A stretch of DNA of 8,047 nucleotides from an uncultured Clostridium sp. (lineage in GTDB: Bacteria > Bacillota > Clostridia > Lachnospirales > Lachnospiraceae), in the NCBI GenBank assembly GCA_900553925.1, contig USFH01000099.1, positions 1 through 8,047 on the forward strand, written 5' to 3'. The position numbers were made by a program, and so were the translations under genes. Position 1 is the first letter of the stretch. Each line of letters begins with the position of its first letter. This document shows, piece by piece, positions 5,600 to 8,047 of this stretch. A model generated the notes under the pieces. It made no database searches and was not told where the DNA came from. It was given only the letters and a program-made list of their open reading frames with translations.

Positions 5600-7342
5600 T
5601 TACCTGCCCTCCTTTGCTGTCGGACACAATGCGCCGAATTTACACATCTGTGTACATACTTCACAACCGATACAAAGCGTCGTATCGATCACTGCCTTCT
5701 TATCCCGCACGGAAATCGCAGGACATCCGATCTTCATACACATCTTACAGCCGACACATTTATCGGTATCCACCTTGATTGGCGGCTTATGTACCGTACC
5801 TTTGATCATAACACATGGGCGGCGGCTGATAATGATACTCGGCTCCTCTGCGGCAAGCTCTTCCTTCACAACACGCTCCACCTCGGCAAGATCGTACGGA
5901 TCAACAACTGTGACACGATTGAATCCAAGTGCTGCACAGAGCGCTTCGAGATTCACCTTACCGGCCGGTTCACCACGCAGATTTTTACCGGTTGTCGGAT
6001 TCTGCTGATGTCCAGTCATACCTGTGATCGAATTATCCAGGATAATCACAGTCGAATTACTCATATTGTAAGCAATATCTGTAATACCTGTAATACCGGA
6101 ATGAATGAAAGTCGAATCACCGATTACACCGACACTCATCTTCTCGCCCTGTTCGCCCATCGCCTTATTAAAGCCATGCAGACCGGAGCAAGACGCACCC
6201 ATGCAGACATTTAAGTCCATCGCATTTAACGGTGCCACGGCACCTAATGTATAACATCCGATATCACCATATACCATACACTTTAATTTCGAAAGGATGT
6301 AGAAGATTCCGCGGTGTGGACAGCCCGCACACATCACAGGCGGACGTCCCGGAATCTCATCGGCAATCGCCAGTTCATTCGGTGCGTCTGATCCAAGTGC
6401 CGTACGTACCAGATTCTGTGAGAACTCGCCACAGATCGGGAATGTCTCTTTGCCGACAACCTCTAAGCCAAGCTTTCTGCAGTGATTCTCGATAAATGGA
6501 TCTAACTCCTCTAAGACTACAACCTTATCCACATGCTCTGCGAAATCTAAGATCAGCTTCTCCGGAAGCGGCCAGATCATACCGAGCTTCAGGTAGCTTG
6601 CATTGTCGCCATACACTTCCTTCGCATACTGATAGGATGTGGAGCTTGTGATAAATCCGATCGATGTATCACCCATCTCCACGCGGTTTAAGTCGCAATC
6701 CTCCGCAAATGCGATCAGATCCTTCGTCCGCTGCTCCACGCGCACATGCGCATCGCGGGAATTCTTCGTCATCATAACCTTTGCCGGATCCTTCTTGTAA
6801 GGGACCTGCTTCGGAACGATCCGCTCCTCAGTATTTACAACACTCTGGGAATGTGCCACACGTGTGCACATCTTGATAAATACCGGTGTGTTAAACTGCT
6901 CCGATAACTCATACGCACGCTTCGCAAATACGCGTGCCTCCTCCGAATCTGACGGTTCTAACATCGGCACCTTCGCTGCTTCTGCATAGTGTCTGGAATC
7001 CTGCTCATTCTGGGAAGAATGCATACCCGGATCATCTGCCACGCAGACAACCAGCCCTGCATTTAATCCCTGATAAGAGATTGTGAACAGCGGATCTGCT
7101 GCCACATTCAATCCGACATGCTTCATCGCTGTTGCGCTTCTGACTCCACCCAGACTCGCGCCATGTGCCACTTCCATAGCCACCTTCTCGTTCGGTGCCC
7201 ACTCACAATAGATTTCATCATACAGGGCTGCTTCCTCGGTAATCTCCGTACTCGGTGTACCCGGATAACTGGAAATCACTTTGCATCCGGCTTCATACAG
7301 GCCGCGCGCAAGCGCCTTGTTTCCCAACATCAATTCTTTCAT
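5600..7342 (-). CDS. iorA: Indolepyruvate:ferredoxin oxidoreductase, alpha subunit (thiamine diphosphate and 2[4Fe-4S])
   Basis: This 580-residue protein is full length for IorA. It starts with the pyrimidine-binding half (SSYPGTPSTEI at 24-34; CEWAPNEKVAMEVAHGAS at 46-63, with the conserved Glu in MEVAHGAS). The thiamine diphosphate half follows: PPVMCAGCPHRG (334-345), GDIGCYTLG (359-367), then GDS at 408 to Asn426. It ends with a ferredoxin domain: Cys529, 532, 535 and 540-Pro, then Cys557, 560, 563 and 567, enough for two [4Fe-4S] clusters; Cys573 is extra. It oxidises indolepyruvate and other arylpyruvates to aryl-acetyl-CoA with ferredoxin as acceptor, and is oxygen-sensitive in known cases. 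The start at 7342 has AAAGGAG about 10 nt upstream. It lies 21 nt after the ligase gene and 1 nt before iorB. Confidence 0.95.
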   Translation of the reverse strand: MKELMLGNKALARGLYEAGCKVISSYPGTPSTEITEEAALYDEIYCEWAPNEKVAMEVAHGASLGGVRSATAMKHVGLNVAADPLFTISYQGLNAGLVVCVADDPGMHSSQNEQDSRHYAEAAKVPMLEPSDSEEARVFAKRAYELSEQFNTPVFIKMCTRVAHSQSVVNTEERIVPKQVPYKKDPAKVMMTKNSRDAHVRVEQRTKDLIAFAEDCDLNRVEMGDTSIGFITSSTSYQYAKEVYGDNASYLKLGMIWPLPEKLILDFAEHVDKVVVLEELDPFIENHCRKLGLEVVGKETFPICGEFSQNLVRTALGSDAPNELAIADEIPGRPPVMCAGCPHRGIFYILSKLKCMVYGDIGCYTLGAVAPLNAMDLNVCMGASCSGLHGFNKAMGEQGEKMSVGVIGDSTFIHSGITGITDIAYNMSNSTVIILDNSITGMTGHQQNPTTGKNLRGEPAGKVNLEALCAALGFNRVTVVDPYDLAEVERVVKEELAAEEPSIIISRRPCVMIKGTVHKPPIKVDTDKCVGCKMCMKIGCPAISVRDKKAVIDTTLCIGCEVCTQMCKFGALCPTAKEGR

Positions 7343-7363
7343 TTATAATTTACTCCTTTATCC

Positions 7364-8047
7364 TTATGCCTCATTTTCCTTCTCTACCAGCTTGTCTGCG
7401 CCGTACATCTGACGCAGCTTCGGCTTCTCGATCTTGCCGGTCGCATTTCGCGGAATCTCGTGGAAGATAATCTGCTTTGGTCTCTTATATCTCGGAAGCT
7501 CCAAGCAGAAGTTCTCGATCTCTTCTTCGGTGCATGTCATGCCCTCCTTGATCTCGATGATGGCGGCTGTCTTCTCGCCCAACCGGCGGTCCGGAAGTCC
7601 AATGACTGCCACATCCTTGATCTTGTCATGCTTGCGCAGGAAATCCTCGATCTGTACCGGGTAGATATTCTCGCCTCCACTGACGATGACATCCTTCTTA
7701 CGGTCAACAAGGAAATAAAATCCATCCTCATCCTGTCTTGCCATATCTCCGGTGAACAACCAGCCGTCCCTGATCGTCTCCGCGGTGGCTTCCTCATTCC
7801 TGTAATAACAGGTCATCACGCCCGGTCCCTTGACACAGAGTTCTCCGACTTCACCCTGTGGCACGGTCACGCCGTTCTCGTCCACAATCTTACATTCCCA
7901 GCGATAGCCCGGCACACCGATGGCTCCGACCTTATGGATATTCTCCACACCCAGATGCACACAGCCAGGGCCTGTCGACTCGGAAAGACCATAGTTCGTA
8001 TCATACTGGTGATGTGGGAAATATTCTTTCCAGCGCTTGATCAGCGA
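7364..8047 (-). CDS. AMP-forming acyl-CoA ligase, C-terminal part (5' end outside window)
   Basis: The frame is open from the right edge to a TAA at 7364-7366, giving 227 residues of an ANL-superfamily enzyme. The motifs in order are YGLSESTGPG (A5, just inside the edge), WLFTGDMARQDEDGFYFLVD (A7, with the ATP-ribose Asp), DRKKDVIVSGGENIYPVQIE (A8 hinge) and PRNATGKIEKPKLR (A10, with the catalytic Lys). These enzymes make acyl-AMP and then acyl-CoA. The C-terminal domain is that of medium/long-chain or aryl acyl-CoA synthetases, not the shorter phenylacetate-CoA ligase PaaK. The substrate is not readable from this part. The tie to iorAB (21-nt gap, same operon) suggests an aryl acid such as indoleacetate, phenylacetate or 4-hydroxyphenylacetate. 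The GTG at 7960 is internal. Confidence 0.92.
   Translation of the reverse strand, partial: SLIKRWKEYFPHHQYDTNYGLSESTGPGCVHLGVENIHKVGAIGVPGYRWECKIVDENGVTVPQGEVGELCVKGPGVMTCYYRNEEATAETIRDGWLFTGDMARQDEDGFYFLVDRKKDVIVSGGENIYPVQIEDFLRKHDKIKDVAVIGLPDRRLGEKTAAIIEIKEGMTCTEEEIENFCLELPRYKRPKQIIFHEIPRNATGKIEKPKLRQMYGADKLVEKENEA

Noticed and set aside
5599..5664. An earlier iorB start at 5664
   Set aside because: The added residues overlap the ferredoxin domain of iorA. The Met at 5598 has the strong ribosome site and the family's usual beginning.
5402..6214. Plus-strand open frame of 270 codons
   Set aside because: It is antisense to iorA and iorB, whose motifs are certain. Its protein is rich in Thr, His and Cys, typical of a shadow frame.

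Overview
The window most resembles a Gram-positive, strictly anaerobic member of the Clostridia, probably Lachnospiraceae. The reasons are AAAGGAG-type ribosome binding sites, moderate G+C, a ferredoxin-dependent 2-oxoacid oxidoreductase, and a style of regulator (HTH plus FHA plus sigma-like membrane protein) that I associate with that family. The taxonomic call is inference from protein style, not from a marker gene. Apart from the partial gene at the left edge, every gene is on the minus strand. No gap between genes exceeds about 170 bases. No tRNA, rRNA, CRISPR array or insertion sequence is visible.

Reading along the minus strand from the right edge, the first block (8047 to 5023) is a metabolic operon. 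It holds the C-terminal part of an AMP-forming acyl-CoA ligase, then iorA and iorB, the two subunits of indolepyruvate:ferredoxin oxidoreductase. Gaps are 21 and 1 nt, and a strong hairpin terminator closes the block at 4980-5014. Together the enzymes would interconvert aryl acids, aryl-CoA thioesters and arylpyruvates. They could act in breakdown of aromatic amino acids or, with an AMP-forming ligase, in the reverse (reductive carboxylation) direction for Phe/Trp/Tyr synthesis.

The second block (4852 to 461) looks like one transcription unit. It encodes a small multi-pass membrane protein, an HTH regulator with an internal duplication, a FHA-domain protein, a 603-residue sigma-factor-like protein with one membrane anchor and an outside domain, and a small alpha/beta hydrolase. 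The HTH, FHA and sigma-like genes are nearly fused: a 1-nt gap, then a 29-nt overlap. This trio is the part most likely to be an undescribed signalling system. A phosphothreonine-reading FHA protein and a DNA-binding protein are made together with a protein that carries sigma region 2/4-like sequence inside the cell, a Gly/Ala repeat linker, a membrane helix and a Ca-loop-bearing domain outside. The 5' leader of this operon has a 10-bp inverted repeat that covers the first gene's Shine-Dalgarno sequence. The gap in front of the HTH gene carries a palindrome and phased CCTGT repeats.

The left edge (1-375, plus strand) is the C-terminal STAS domain of a SulP-type anion transporter. It converges on the second block across a shared, probably bidirectional terminator.
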